DNA of 64,000 nt from GCA-002282575 sp964519885 (GTDB lineage Bacteria; Pseudomonadota; Gammaproteobacteria; Thiomicrospirales; Thiomicrospiraceae): positions 28,295 through 92,294 of the forward strand of contig CAZFLX010000006.1 in NCBI GenBank assembly GCA_964519885.1, read 5' to 3'. Below, in pieces: positions 24,836 to 33,991 of this stretch. The notes beneath the pieces were generated by a model. That model searched no databases. It saw nothing but the letters and a program-made list of their open reading frames with translations, and had not been told where the DNA came from. The position numbers were made by a program, and so were the translations under genes. The number at the start of each line of letters is the position of its first letter. Positions within the stretch are counted from its first letter, which is position 1.

Positions 24836-27499
24836 ATGAAACGCTTTACCATTTGGCTGGTTGATTATGCCTCTCCTTTAATTGCTTTGGCATTGATTCT
24901 TGGCATTTCATCGGTTTTCTGGTGGCATTATGAGCGTTCAGAAACACACATGAAGGAAGTTGCTGTTGATGATGTGCGCAACTTTTCTAAATCGGTTGCA
25001 CAATTTCGTAACTTCTATGCCAGCACCATCATTCCCGCTGTCAGTAAACACAATATTCCCATTACCCATGATTATCTCAATATTCCTGGAGCCGTTCCGC
25101 TACCCGCAACCTTTGCCATAGATTTTGGTGACAAAATTTCTCAGAACAGCGACTATCGTGTTCGTTTATATAGTGATTTACCTTTTAGTTGGCGTGAAAA
25201 TGGCGGCGTTCATGATGATTTTGAAAAAGAAGCCATGAATTATCTGCGTGATAACCCCAGTGGATTTGTGACACGCTTCGAAGTCTTTGAAGGTAAAGAT
25301 GTACTACGTTATGCCGTCGCCGATGTCATGCAGGCATCTTGTGTAGCTTGTCATAATACCTACCCGGGCACGCCCAAAAACGATTGGAAAGAAGGGGATG
25401 TGCGCGGTGTATTAGAAGTTATCCGCCCCATTTCTAGCTTACATTTACAAAACGAAACCCATGCTTGGCAAACTTTTTTAGCCATGGTGGCGATTGCTTT
25501 AGTTGCCTTACTCATGTTGGGCATTGTCATTCGTCGTAATAAAATGGCCATTACTCAGGCACAAACAGAACAACAAAAAACGCAAAGCATTATGGATTCT
25601 GTGGTAGATGCCATCATTGTTATTGATGATCGTGGCATCATTCTGGAAGCCAATCGTTCAGTGATGAATATACTGGGCTATGAACCTGCAGAACTGGTTG
25701 GCCATAATATTAATATGATTGTTCCCGAGCCACATCACAGTGCTCACGATGGTTACATGGCGCGCTACTTAAGAGATGGTGATCCGCGTGTTATAGGTTT
25801 TACCCGTCACGTGAATGCGGTTAAAAAATCGGGTGCTCTAATTCCGATTGACCTCGCCGTGACGGAAATTATGCAAGACGGTAAACCCTGTTTTACCTGT
25901 GTGATTCGCGATGTCAGTGACCGCGAAGCAGCTCAACGTCAAATGGAGCTGGCTCGAGATCAAGCTTTAGAGTCGGCGAAGTTAAAGTCAGAGTTTTTGG
26001 CTAATATGAGTCACGAGATTAGAACGCCGATGAATGGTGTGATTGGTATGACTGGTTTGCTGCTGGATACGCCGCTTACTGAAGAACAAAAAGAGTTAAC
26101 ACAAACGGTTAAAGCCAGCTCCGAATCCTTACTCAGTATCATTAATGATATTTTGGACTTTTCAAAAATCGAAGCAGGAAAACTTGAAGTCAGTCAAGAG
26201 CCGGTTGAATTGGTTCCACTGTTGGACACGATTGTTGATATGGTTGCAGCGTCTGCCCAAGTTAAGTCGCTTGAAATGGCTTATTTCATCGAACCCAACT
26301 TGCCTAAAGTGATTAAAACAGATGCCGTAAGATTGCGACAAGTGTTGCTGAATTTATTAGGCAATGCCATTAAATTCACCCAACAAGGGCATGTTTATTT
26401 AGAGGTCACGCGTGTTCACGAGCAGATTAATTTTGCTGTGGTAGACACGGGAATAGGTATTTCTCCAGAGGGTCAAGCTAGATTATTTGGTGCTTTTTCT
26501 CAAGTTGATGGCTCATCAACACGTGGTTTTGGTGGTACTGGTTTGGGCTTGGCTATTTCAAAGCAATTGGTTTCATTAATGGGTGGTGCTATCTCGGTAC
26601 AAAGCCGTGTCGGTGAAGGTTCTACCTTTAGTTTTACTTTGCCTTGTCTGGTATTGGATAAAACACCCTGTTTGCAACCACTTGAACGGCCGATACAGTT
26701 AATCGCCGTCATGAAACCCAGTCCATTATTGACACGCTGTGTGAATCAGTTGAAGTTGCTGGGCATCGATATGACGGTGTTAGCAGACTTAATGACATTG
26801 ACTGAATCGGTTGTTGAGTCTAATACGCCTGTGTGGGTCGATTTAGATAGTGTTTTATCAATCGTTGCACATCCACTGAGCTTGTTGAATGATTTAAAAG
26901 CCCATTATCATCATGTCACGCTGTTTGTGACGCATAAACAAGCCAGCGAATGGCGTGATGCAGTTCAGCGATTACAGATTAAAATGCGTATTAAACCCTT
27001 GAAATATGGCAATATGGCACACTGGGTTCAAGCTTTTCAGTTACCGAATCAATCAGCTGAAAGCGCAGCGAATATGGCTAACAATACTGAAACCGCTGCA
27101 TTACTACCCAGTTCGGCACGTATTTTATTGGTTGAAGACAATGTTATTAATCAAAGACTTGCCTTGGCATTGTTGAAAAAGCAAGGATTGAGTGCGACTG
27201 TGGCTAATAATGGACAAGAGGCACTCGACATTTTGGCAAAAACACCTTTTGATTTAGTGTTAATGGACTGTCAAATGCCGATTAAGGATGGTTTTGACAC
27301 CACCATTGAATTGCGTGCCAGTGAAGGTATTAATCAACAGGTGCCAATCATTGCCATGACTGCCAATGCCATGCAAGGTGACGATGTCAGATGTTACCAA
27401 GTAGGCATGAATGACTATATCGCTAAACCGGTTAATCCAAACATTTTGTCTGAAAAACTGGCGCATTGGTTAACTAAACCCCACTCGACCAGTGAGTAG
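24836..27499 (+). CDS. Hybrid sensor histidine kinase with periplasmic c-type heme-binding domain
   Basis: An 887-aa hybrid kinase. A first membrane helix (about 11-30) leads to a periplasmic Tll0287/DUF3365-like sensor (about 40-205) with the heme-c motif CVACH (C169-H173). A second helix (about 213-232) is followed by a PAS domain (about 245-365), HisKA with H393 in NMSHEIRTPMNGV, HATPase (DTGIGISPEG, GTGLGLAISKQL), a degenerate receiver-like linker (about 620-745), and a true receiver with D811 in VLMDCQMPIKDGF. No cognate regulator is adjacent. A TATAAT at 24791-24796 may be the -10. It probably senses redox state or a small ligand through heme (inference). Confidence 0.9.
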   Translation: MKRFTIWLVDYASPLIALALILGISSVFWWHYERSETHMKEVAVDDVRNFSKSVAQFRNFYASTIIPAVSKHNIPITHDYLNIPGAVPLPATFAIDFGDKISQNSDYRVRLYSDLPFSWRENGGVHDDFEKEAMNYLRDNPSGFVTRFEVFEGKDVLRYAVADVMQASCVACHNTYPGTPKNDWKEGDVRGVLEVIRPISSLHLQNETHAWQTFLAMVAIALVALLMLGIVIRRNKMAITQAQTEQQKTQSIMDSVVDAIIVIDDRGIILEANRSVMNILGYEPAELVGHNINMIVPEPHHSAHDGYMARYLRDGDPRVIGFTRHVNAVKKSGALIPIDLAVTEIMQDGKPCFTCVIRDVSDREAAQRQMELARDQALESAKLKSEFLANMSHEIRTPMNGVIGMTGLLLDTPLTEEQKELTQTVKASSESLLSIINDILDFSKIEAGKLEVSQEPVELVPLLDTIVDMVAASAQVKSLEMAYFIEPNLPKVIKTDAVRLRQVLLNLLGNAIKFTQQGHVYLEVTRVHEQINFAVVDTGIGISPEGQARLFGAFSQVDGSSTRGFGGTGLGLAISKQLVSLMGGAISVQSRVGEGSTFSFTLPCLVLDKTPCLQPLERPIQLIAVMKPSPLLTRCVNQLKLLGIDMTVLADLMTLTESVVESNTPVWVDLDSVLSIVAHPLSLLNDLKAHYHHVTLFVTHKQASEWRDAVQRLQIKMRIKPLKYGNMAHWVQAFQLPNQSAESAANMANNTETAALLPSSARILLVEDNVINQRLALALLKKQGLSATVANNGQEALDILAKTPFDLVLMDCQMPIKDGFDTTIELRASEGINQQVPIIAMTANAMQGDDVRCYQVGMNDYIAKPVNPNILSEKLAHWLTKPHSTSE

Positions 27500-27518
27500 G
27501 GTTTAATGGTGGGTAAAT

Positions 27519-28601
27519 TTAGGCTTGGCTAGATAAATCAACTAGGCGGTAGCCCATGGGTTCCATTTGCAAAGGCTCGCCAGAAGGCAGGCAAAACTGC
27601 CCATCAGCATCGTCAACGCCTTTAATACTGGCAATCGCGAGTAACAGTGAACCTTCATTTAAATCGGGCCCCGCACCAACAATGGTCAGTGTTAGACTGC
27701 GATCATCACCATAAGTTACTGTCAACTCCTCAGCAAGACTAGGCAGCAGGGTGGCAGTGGTGTGAAAACGCATCAGACGTTTAGTGGGTTTACCGCGGTA
27801 ATGTGTCCGTGCAATGACCTCTTGACCGGGGTAGCAGCCTTTTTTGAAACTGACCGCTCCAATACGATCTAAGTTCAATTGGTGCGCATTAAACTGACCT
27901 TGGATTTCAGAGGTCACACTCGGCAGTCCGTAAGCCAAATCCATCAAATTCCAATCATCTGTCCCGACTTTGGTGCCATTAGTCTCTAATCTGTCCCATA
28001 ATATGCCTAGTGCTGGAAAAGGGCCAACAAACAGGGCACAAGGATGTGCTGTCGGTAAGCGAATCATGGCAATATCAGCAAACTCTTCTGAACTCAGATA
28101 ATGCTGTCCATAAGCTTGCTCACTCAGTTTTTCATTTAATAACACAACAATATCTTGTGCGGCATGAATACCGGCGTAACCAAAGCGAGGTAGTAAGTCT
28201 GAGAAGTCTTCACAATCTACTTTACTGCGCATAATGAACATTTTTAGACGTTTGAGTAATGGCAAAACGCTAGAGCGAGGTACTTGCCAGTAATAAGCAC
28301 CATGAAACAAAAACAATATACCTAGCCCCAGCACATTGCCTTGTGGATCACAATAGGCGGCTAGTTGCGCTTGTGTTTCGGTAACTAAATTCACATCTTG
28401 AGTTAACTGACCCTGTAAAAAGGTTTTGGCATCTTCACCGCTAAAACGAATCAGTCCGTTATGCTCTAAACTCGTCATGACAGCACCATGCTTCATAATA
28501 TGGCGTTCAATCTCCGGAATACCGAAATGGGCAATGCGTTGACGGTCTGCTTGCCATACAGCACCTTGATTTTCCATGTGTTGATACCACAATTCATTCA
28601 T
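27519..28601 (-). CDS. ygfZ: Folate-binding tRNA-modifying protein YgfZ
   Basis: A 360-aa member of the GcvT-like YgfZ/IBA57 family, needed for some Fe-S enzymes including MiaB. The diagnostic motif KGCYPGQE carries C256, which is essential in the E. coli protein, within the VSFKKGCYPGQEVIARTHYRG context. The N-terminal folate-binding portion includes FLQGQLTQDV and the AAYCDPQGNVLG segment. It starts 4 bases inside the stop of a 44-aa membrane-protein gene, so it is translationally coupled to it. Confidence 0.93.
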   Translation of the reverse strand: MNELWYQHMENQGAVWQADRQRIAHFGIPEIERHIMKHGAVMTSLEHNGLIRFSGEDAKTFLQGQLTQDVNLVTETQAQLAAYCDPQGNVLGLGILFLFHGAYYWQVPRSSVLPLLKRLKMFIMRSKVDCEDFSDLLPRFGYAGIHAAQDIVVLLNEKLSEQAYGQHYLSSEEFADIAMIRLPTAHPCALFVGPFPALGILWDRLETNGTKVGTDDWNLMDLAYGLPSVTSEIQGQFNAHQLNLDRIGAVSFKKGCYPGQEVIARTHYRGKPTKRLMRFHTTATLLPSLAEELTVTYGDDRSLTLTIVGAGPDLNEGSLLLAIASIKGVDDADGQFCLPSGEPLQMEPMGYRLVDLSSQA

Positions 28602-28732
28602 GGGGTTTCGTCCTCTTTGGGTAAATAACGGTTAAAATGTCGATAGAGTAACCACATTAACAGGCCAACAACGCTGACCGAAACGATGGTAAAGAGAGCG
28701 GTAAGCCCTAGTGCTTGGAGCAGTTGTTCCAT
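28598..28732 (-). CDS. Small single-span membrane protein (44 aa)
   Basis: A short gene. The ATG at 28732 has GAGG 7 bases upstream, and the TGA overlaps the ygfZ ATG in an ATGA junction. The product starts MEQLLQALGLTALFTIVSVS, spans the membrane with about residues 8-30 (ending in LLMWLLYRHF), and finishes with a charged tail (RYLPKEDETP). It has no recognised family. It is not SdhE, which neighbours ygfZ in enterobacteria and is larger and soluble. Strong initiation signals and coupling make it a likely real gene. Confidence 0.68.
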   Translation of the reverse strand: MEQLLQALGLTALFTIVSVSVVGLLMWLLYRHFNRYLPKEDETP

Positions 28733-28775
28733 CGATAAACCTCGTTTGTTATGTTGAGTTGGTTGAATATGGGTT

Positions 28776-28781
28776 ATTATA
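28776..28781 (-). promoter_or_regulatory. Candidate -10 element for the small membrane protein-ygfZ unit
   Basis: A consensus TATAAT on the minus strand lies 44 bases before the ATG of the 44-aa gene. The sequence 17 bases upstream is a poor match to TTGACA, so the promoter call is tentative. Confidence 0.35.
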
Positions 28782-28826
28782 GGCGATGTTGTGGTGAATG
28801 CGTGATGACCATAATAGAATGCGTTT

Positions 28827-29873
28827 ATGATGCAAGATGAGGGTCAAAAATTGCAAACCAAGGATGAACATTTTTTTGAAGATGATGATCGCCATCGTAT
28901 TCTTGAAGCGATTGAAGAACAAGCCAAAAACATGTCAATGGCTCGCGGTGCCAATCAGCACCGGTTGAGTGACTGGCTCAATGCCGCGGAGGAAGTTATG
29001 CCAGAAGTCAAAAAACCACCAGTAAAATCTATGTCGGCTGCTGCAGGTGAGGGGCGTTCGTCCTCTTCAACCATGATGAGTGTTCTATTAGGCGGTACCT
29101 TGTTGCTTACCCTGGCGGGTGTAGCGGGTTTTGGGTTTTATCAGCTGAATCAGCAAGTTCAAAACTTGAGTGTTGAAAATAACGCCCTTAAGGACAAAAT
29201 TGCTAGTCTTGAAACCAATATTAAAGAAGTGGCAGAGCTGGCAGAAAAATCTGCTGTTAAGCCTGAAGCCGCGCAAACAGACGTTAAGGGTGAGTCTAAT
29301 GCTGAAGCACCTTCAGTGCCAGCCAATGCTCAGTCTGTTTCAGCGAGTGCAGTTGAAAGTCTGTTAGATGCACGCTTTAAGCAGTTGATTGAATTACTGG
29401 ACCAACGTATGCGTGTGCAGGCACCCACACCCATCGCAGCCATCGCGCCTTTAGCCACACCTGCAAATCCAGCGGTTCAGCCCTTACAAGCGCCTACAGT
29501 GACTGAACCAACCGCGCCAGTGATTGCCGAAATGACTGTGGGAGTGACCAGTACCAGTGTATCAAACACACCATCGGGACATCCGAATCAATGGTTATTT
29601 GATTTACCTAAAGATGCCTTGGTGATTCAGTTGGGAAGTAGTGTTAAAGCGGATGCGTTTGGTGATTTAACGAAAAAAATTCGTCAACAACCAGAGTTGG
29701 CAAGAGTATTACCCGTCACCGCTAACGGAACAACACGCTATGTGTTGACCTATGGGGGATTCACCTCGCGAGACGAAGCGCGCAAAGCGTCCGATCGACT
29801 TAAATTGGAATTGGGTGTGACACCTTGGATTCGTAAAGCAGTTGATGTTCAGCAGTTGGCCGAAAAACCCTAA
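28827..29873 (+). CDS. SPOR-domain inner membrane protein (DamX-like)
   Basis: A 348-aa bitopic protein: a cytoplasmic N-terminus (1-82), one membrane helix (about 83-105, MMSVLLGGTLLLTLAG), a short coiled coil (LNQQVQNLSVENNALKDKIASLE), a low-complexity Ala/Pro/Thr linker (about 150-250), and a C-terminal SPOR domain (about 264-345, ALVIQLGSSVKADAF...YVLTYGGFTSRDEARKASDRL). SPOR domains bind denuded peptidoglycan at the septum, so a role in cell division is likely. DamX has the same layout, but the linkage to aroK/aroB seen for damX is missing. Convergent with coaE. Confidence 0.82.
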   Translation: MMQDEGQKLQTKDEHFFEDDDRHRILEAIEEQAKNMSMARGANQHRLSDWLNAAEEVMPEVKKPPVKSMSAAAGEGRSSSSTMMSVLLGGTLLLTLAGVAGFGFYQLNQQVQNLSVENNALKDKIASLETNIKEVAELAEKSAVKPEAAQTDVKGESNAEAPSVPANAQSVSASAVESLLDARFKQLIELLDQRMRVQAPTPIAAIAPLATPANPAVQPLQAPTVTEPTAPVIAEMTVGVTSTSVSNTPSGHPNQWLFDLPKDALVIQLGSSVKADAFGDLTKKIRQQPELARVLPVTANGTTRYVLTYGGFTSRDEARKASDRLKLELGVTPWIRKAVDVQQLAEKP

Positions 29874-29878
29874 TCGCT

Positions 29879-30535
29879 TTATTGTGTCATAGATTGGGTT
29901 AATTGATGATGCAATCTATCTGTTTGCATCATGAGGGAACTGGCATCGCTGTCGTTTAGAATAACATGGTTTGCTAAAGCCAATCTTTCAGCGCGACTAG
30001 GTTGCGCATGTATTAATTGTTCGGCGCTGATTTCGTTCATTTGATCGCGCGTCACCAGTCTTTGCTTTTGTTGTTGCTCGGTGCAATCGACTACCCAGAC
30101 TTGATTAACCCGTCGCAGATAAGGGCTGTCGGCAGACAACAAAGGAATCACAACCATGACATAATCATGCTGGTGTTCATTCAGTGATTCAACTTGCCTA
30201 AGGACTTCAGCATAAATGCGTGGATGCATGAGTGCATTTAACCAGGTGCGTTGTTCTGGATTTTGACTAATGATGTCTCGTAATGCTCTTCTCTTTAATT
30301 CTCCATGTTCATCAACTATATCCTGTCCAAAGTGTTCCCTTATTGCAGAAAGCGTGCTGCTACCGACTTCAACCAATTGACGGGCAATGACATCGGTATC
30401 GATAATGGGGATGTGATAACGCTCGTTCAAATAACGACTGACGGTGCTTTTACCACTGGCGATACCCCCGGTTAAGGCAACAATAAAAGGGCGCTTCAGT
30501 GAAGCGCCCTCGGTATGCTCAAACTCAGCTGTCAT
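29879..30535 (-). CDS. coaE: Dephospho-CoA kinase
   Basis: Last step of coenzyme A synthesis. The 218-aa protein has a P-loop LTGGIASGKST (about 21-31), the PIIDTDVIARQLV segment, the lid-region CTEQQQKQRLVTRD, and the C-terminal ALANHVILNDSD motif. An extra 12-15 residues precede the P-loop strand. The start codon directly follows the ettA stop (no spacer), so it is expressed with ettA. In many relatives coaE adjoins pilD and zapD instead. Confidence 0.94.
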   Translation of the reverse strand: MTAEFEHTEGASLKRPFIVALTGGIASGKSTVSRYLNERYHIPIIDTDVIARQLVEVGSSTLSAIREHFGQDIVDEHGELKRRALRDIISQNPEQRTWLNALMHPRIYAEVLRQVESLNEHQHDYVMVVIPLLSADSPYLRRVNQVWVVDCTEQQQKQRLVTRDQMNEISAEQLIHAQPSRAERLALANHVILNDSDASSLMMQTDRLHHQLTQSMTQ

Positions 30536-32200
30536 CTAACGAATAACAGGTTTGTACTTGATACGAACCGGACCGGCATCACTGCCTTTACGGCGCTTGT
30601 AGTCTTCTTCATAATCCGAGTAGTTACCTGGAAAAAATTCGACATGGCTATCGCCTTCAAAGGCAATAATATGCGTGGCAATACGATCTAAGAACCAGCG
30701 ATCATGCGAGATGACCAAAGCTGTTCCGGGATATTCCAACAAGGCTTCTTCCAAAGCACGTAGCGTTTCAACGTCTAAGTCATTGGTGGGTTCGTCCAAT
30801 AATAGTACGTTACCACCAGTACGAAGGGTTTTCGCTAAGTGAACACGGTTGCGCTCACCGCCTGAAAGGTCTTTAATAAATTTGCCTTGATCGCCACCCT
30901 TAAAATTAAAGCGTCCACAATAAGAGCGAGCCGATAACTCAAATTTACCTACGGTGATGATATCGGAACCATCAGAAATTTCTTCGAAAACAGTTTTATT
31001 GTCTGCTAAAGCGTCACGACTTTGATCGACGTAGGATAATTGAACCGTATCACCAATGGTCACTGTTCCGGCATCGGGTTGATCAACACCGGTAATCATT
31101 TTGAAGAAGGTAGACTTACCTGCACCGTTGGGTCCAATAATGCCAACAATCGCTCCAGCAGGGATGCTGGCAGTGAAGTTGTCAATCAACAAACGATCGC
31201 TAAATCCTTTACTGATGTTGTCGAAATCAATGACTTTATTACCCAAGCGTTCGCCAACGGGAATGAAAATTTCATTGGTTTCATTACGTTTTTGGTATTC
31301 GACACTTGAGAGCTCATCAAAGCGCGCCATACGGGCTTTCGATTTGGCATGACGCCCTTTAGGATTGGTGCGTACCCATTCCAGCTCTTGCTTCATGCTT
31401 TTAATATGGGCTTGTTCTGCCTTAGACTCTTGTTCTAAACGACGCTCTTTGGCTTCCAACCAGGCAGAATAATTGCCTTCGTAGGGAATGCCCATGCCAC
31501 GGTCAAGCTCTAAAATCCAACCAGCCACATTATCTAAGAAATAACGGTCGTGAGTGACGGCAACAACTGTACCTGAATAGTTGTGTAAAAACTGTTCTAA
31601 CCAAGCAATGGATTCGGCATCCAAATGGTTGGTTGGTTCGTCAAGCAACAACATGTCGGGACGAGAAAGTAACAGTTTACATAAGGCAACGCGGCGACGC
31701 TCACCACCAGAAAGTTTGGTTACATCGGCATCCCAAGGGGGAAGGCGTAAGGCATCGGCGGCGATTTCTAATTGATTTTCGAGGTTGTGACCATCACTAG
31801 CTTGTAAGATGTTTTCAAGTTCTGCTTGGCGAATCGCTAAGGCATCAAAGTCTGCATCGGGTTCTGCATAAGCGGCATACACAGCGTCTAATTCGGCTTG
31901 AGCATCACTAATGTGTGCTAGCGCTTCTTCAACGTTGCCACGTACCGTTTTATTGGGGTCCAGTTGCGGTTCTTGCGGTAAATAGCCGACTTTAATACCC
32001 GGCATCGGGCGAGCTTCCCCTTCAATGTTGGTGTCGAGTCCCGCCATGATTTTTAACAGCGTTGATTTACCCGAACCATTTAGACCCAGTACGCCAATTT
32101 TGGCACCCGGAAAAAAGGATAATGAAATGTCTTTTAAAATGTGTTTTTTCGGCGGCACGACTTTGCCAACCCGATGCATGGTGTAGATATATTGAGCCAT
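30536..32200 (-). CDS. ettA: Energy-dependent translational throttle protein EttA (ABC-F)
   Basis: A ribosome-binding ABC-F ATPase that gates entry into elongation according to energy charge. The 554-aa protein has two ABC cassettes (Walker A GLNGSGKST near 39-47 and GPNGAGKST near 360), signatures LSGGERRRVAL and LSGGERNRVHL, and the P-site tRNA interaction linker between them. It begins MAQYIYTMHRVGKVVPPKK, the EttA N-terminus. A TATGAT at 32209-32214 sits only 8 bases before the ATG and no SD is visible, so the mRNA could be very short-leadered (inference). Confidence 0.95.
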   Translation of the reverse strand: MAQYIYTMHRVGKVVPPKKHILKDISLSFFPGAKIGVLGLNGSGKSTLLKIMAGLDTNIEGEARPMPGIKVGYLPQEPQLDPNKTVRGNVEEALAHISDAQAELDAVYAAYAEPDADFDALAIRQAELENILQASDGHNLENQLEIAADALRLPPWDADVTKLSGGERRRVALCKLLLSRPDMLLLDEPTNHLDAESIAWLEQFLHNYSGTVVAVTHDRYFLDNVAGWILELDRGMGIPYEGNYSAWLEAKERRLEQESKAEQAHIKSMKQELEWVRTNPKGRHAKSKARMARFDELSSVEYQKRNETNEIFIPVGERLGNKVIDFDNISKGFSDRLLIDNFTASIPAGAIVGIIGPNGAGKSTFFKMITGVDQPDAGTVTIGDTVQLSYVDQSRDALADNKTVFEEISDGSDIITVGKFELSARSYCGRFNFKGGDQGKFIKDLSGGERNRVHLAKTLRTGGNVLLLDEPTNDLDVETLRALEEALLEYPGTALVISHDRWFLDRIATHIIAFEGDSHVEFFPGNYSDYEEDYKRRKGSDAGPVRIKYKPVIR

Positions 32201-32343
32201 TTTAGCGTATCATAACCTTCGTAATAAAAAATAAGTATAGTGCTGAATTCATATTAGTGATGATGGTAACGGCTTAAGGGTTGCTTTGCAATCACTTATG
32301 GGTGTAATATCGACATTAATAGGACAGCTTTTGTGGGGAAACT

Positions 32344-33195
32344 ATGGCAGAAACGTTCGAACAGAAATTACGTAGGGCTTTTCAAGCTATTCAAGGTGTT
32401 TCTATTCCCGATTTACCTGAGGAAGTGATTGCGCTGAATAACGAGGTTTCTAGTCGTTATCCGAACACGCAAAACATGGTGGCTATTATCAGTAAGAATG
32501 CCTTACTGGCAGCTGATGTATTACGTATTGCGAACTCTCCAGGTATGCGTCCCAAACAAATCATTAAAACCATTCCCCAAGCGGTGGCTATATTAGGTAC
32601 TGTCAACTTAAAGAATATGGTGTTGGCTTCTGCCTTGAAACAAGCTTTTGGTGGTAATGGTACCATTCGTGAAATTATGGATAATTCGGCGGACGTTGCT
32701 TTTTGTATGGCTGAATTGGCTAATGGCGTGCAGGGTGTTAGTCCCGATGAGGCTTACTTATGCGGATTGTTTCACAATTGCGGTGCCTTTTTATTATCGT
32801 GCAAAGATGCGAAAACCTACAGCGACCTTTTCTTTCAGTCGTTAAGTCTGCCGGTGACTTCAATCGAAAAAGAGGAAAGTTTATTCAATACTAATCACGC
32901 TGTGGTAGGTTTGTTGATGGCAAAAAAATGGAATTTATCGGCAGAGATAACCCAAGCGATTTACGACCATCATAAACCTCACTGCGATCAAATCAGCAAT
33001 GAGAAAGTGCGCTTATTGGTAGCACTGATTAAAGTGGGTAACGGTATTGTGTCAGAAGTTTCGATGGGGTCTTATATCGGTGCCGAAATGACAGAACAGT
33101 TCAAAGATGGTCTTGATACCCTCATGTTAGACGATAGGGATATTAAGGCCGTTAGAATGGCACTACAAACCTATTCCGCTTTAGGAACAGCTTAA
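32344..33195 (+). CDS. HDOD-domain signalling protein
   Basis: A 283-aa single-domain HDOD protein (about 12-210): IPDLPEEVIALNNEV, then LLAADVLRIANSPGM, the IPQAVAILGTVNLKNMVL segment and LCGLFHNCGAFLL, in which the HD residues of true phosphohydrolases are replaced (HN), as usual for HDOD. Such proteins act as regulatory scaffolds in signalling, often with c-di-GMP or chemotaxis proteins, but no partner gene is adjacent. It is monocistronic, with GGGGA before the ATG. Confidence 0.88.
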   Translation: MAETFEQKLRRAFQAIQGVSIPDLPEEVIALNNEVSSRYPNTQNMVAIISKNALLAADVLRIANSPGMRPKQIIKTIPQAVAILGTVNLKNMVLASALKQAFGGNGTIREIMDNSADVAFCMAELANGVQGVSPDEAYLCGLFHNCGAFLLSCKDAKTYSDLFFQSLSLPVTSIEKEESLFNTNHAVVGLLMAKKWNLSAEITQAIYDHHKPHCDQISNEKVRLLVALIKVGNGIVSEVSMGSYIGAEMTEQFKDGLDTLMLDDRDIKAVRMALQTYSALGTA

Positions 33196-33203
33196 TTAGC
33201 TAT

Positions 33204-33230
33204 AAAAAAACAAGGTAAAATGTTACCTTG
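33204..33230 (-). terminator. Rho-independent terminator of the lpxH unit
   Basis: Read on the minus strand, CAAGGTAA / TTACCTTG (33223-33230 with 33211-33218) forms an 8-bp stem with a 4-base loop and runs into seven T residues. It ends the minus-strand envelope cluster and could also slow transcription from the HDOD gene. Confidence 0.88.
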
Positions 33231-33263
33231 CTAATAAATATTTTAATTAAAATAAACAAGGGC

Positions 33264-33983
33264 TTAAAAAGTTTCTAGTTTAAGCTGCTGGTTTTTCCAA
33301 GTTAAATAAACAGTTTCGGGACGCCAGTCACCTAATACCCAACGAGTGACACCCTGAATGGGTGGGTGTTGCATCGGGCGGTGAGTATGACCATGAATTA
33401 TGTGGCTTACTGTCGGATGTCGGGCAATAAGTTGCGCTATGCCTAATTGTGTCACATCCATTATTTCGGCGCTTTTTTCAGACTTTTGACCTTCACTGGC
33501 TGCTTTTAGCTGTTGCGCAATTTGCAACCGTTCAGCTGGACTTTTTGCCAAAGCCTGTGCTTGCCAGTCGGGATGGGTAGATAAAGCACGCATTTTCAAA
33601 TATTCCACATCGTCGGTACACAAGGTGTCGCCGTGCAACAAAACGGCTTTTTGTTGACCTAATTGAATTTCAGTTTCATCACTTAGCAAGGTTGCGCCGG
33701 TAGCTTGGGCGAAGTCGGATTTCAGTAAGAAATCTCGGTTGCCTAAGCCGACATATAGCTTGCGACCCGTATGAGAAAACTGCTTTAGTGCGGAGATAAA
33801 AGGTGCGTAAGCCACCAAACCAACATCGTCGCCAATCCAGCCATCAAACAAGTCGCCAAGAATATACAAGCAATCCGCCTCTATTGCCTTGGTTTGCATG
33901 AAATTGAGAAAGGCCTGACTGACCGTAGCGTCCACCTGCAAAGGCAGGTGAACATCGGCAATGAAGAAAATGGTTTCTGACAT
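33264..33983 (-). CDS. lpxH: UDP-2,3-diacylglucosamine diphosphatase
   Basis: Hydrolyses UDP-2,3-diacylglucosamine to lipid X in lipid A synthesis. The 239-aa protein is a calcineurin-like metallophosphoesterase: FIADVHL (D.H, metal 1), LGDLFDGWIGDD, GNRDFLL, HGDTL and HGHTHRP. The order matches LpxH, including the RD.LL segment. It starts 8 bases after the cyclophilin stop and is the last gene before a strong terminator. Confidence 0.94.
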   Translation of the reverse strand: MSETIFFIADVHLPLQVDATVSQAFLNFMQTKAIEADCLYILGDLFDGWIGDDVGLVAYAPFISALKQFSHTGRKLYVGLGNRDFLLKSDFAQATGATLLSDETEIQLGQQKAVLLHGDTLCTDDVEYLKMRALSTHPDWQAQALAKSPAERLQIAQQLKAASEGQKSEKSAEIMDVTQLGIAQLIARHPTVSHIIHGHTHRPMQHPPIQGVTRWVLGDWRPETVYLTWKNQQLKLETF

Positions 33984-33991
33984 CAGTAAGT

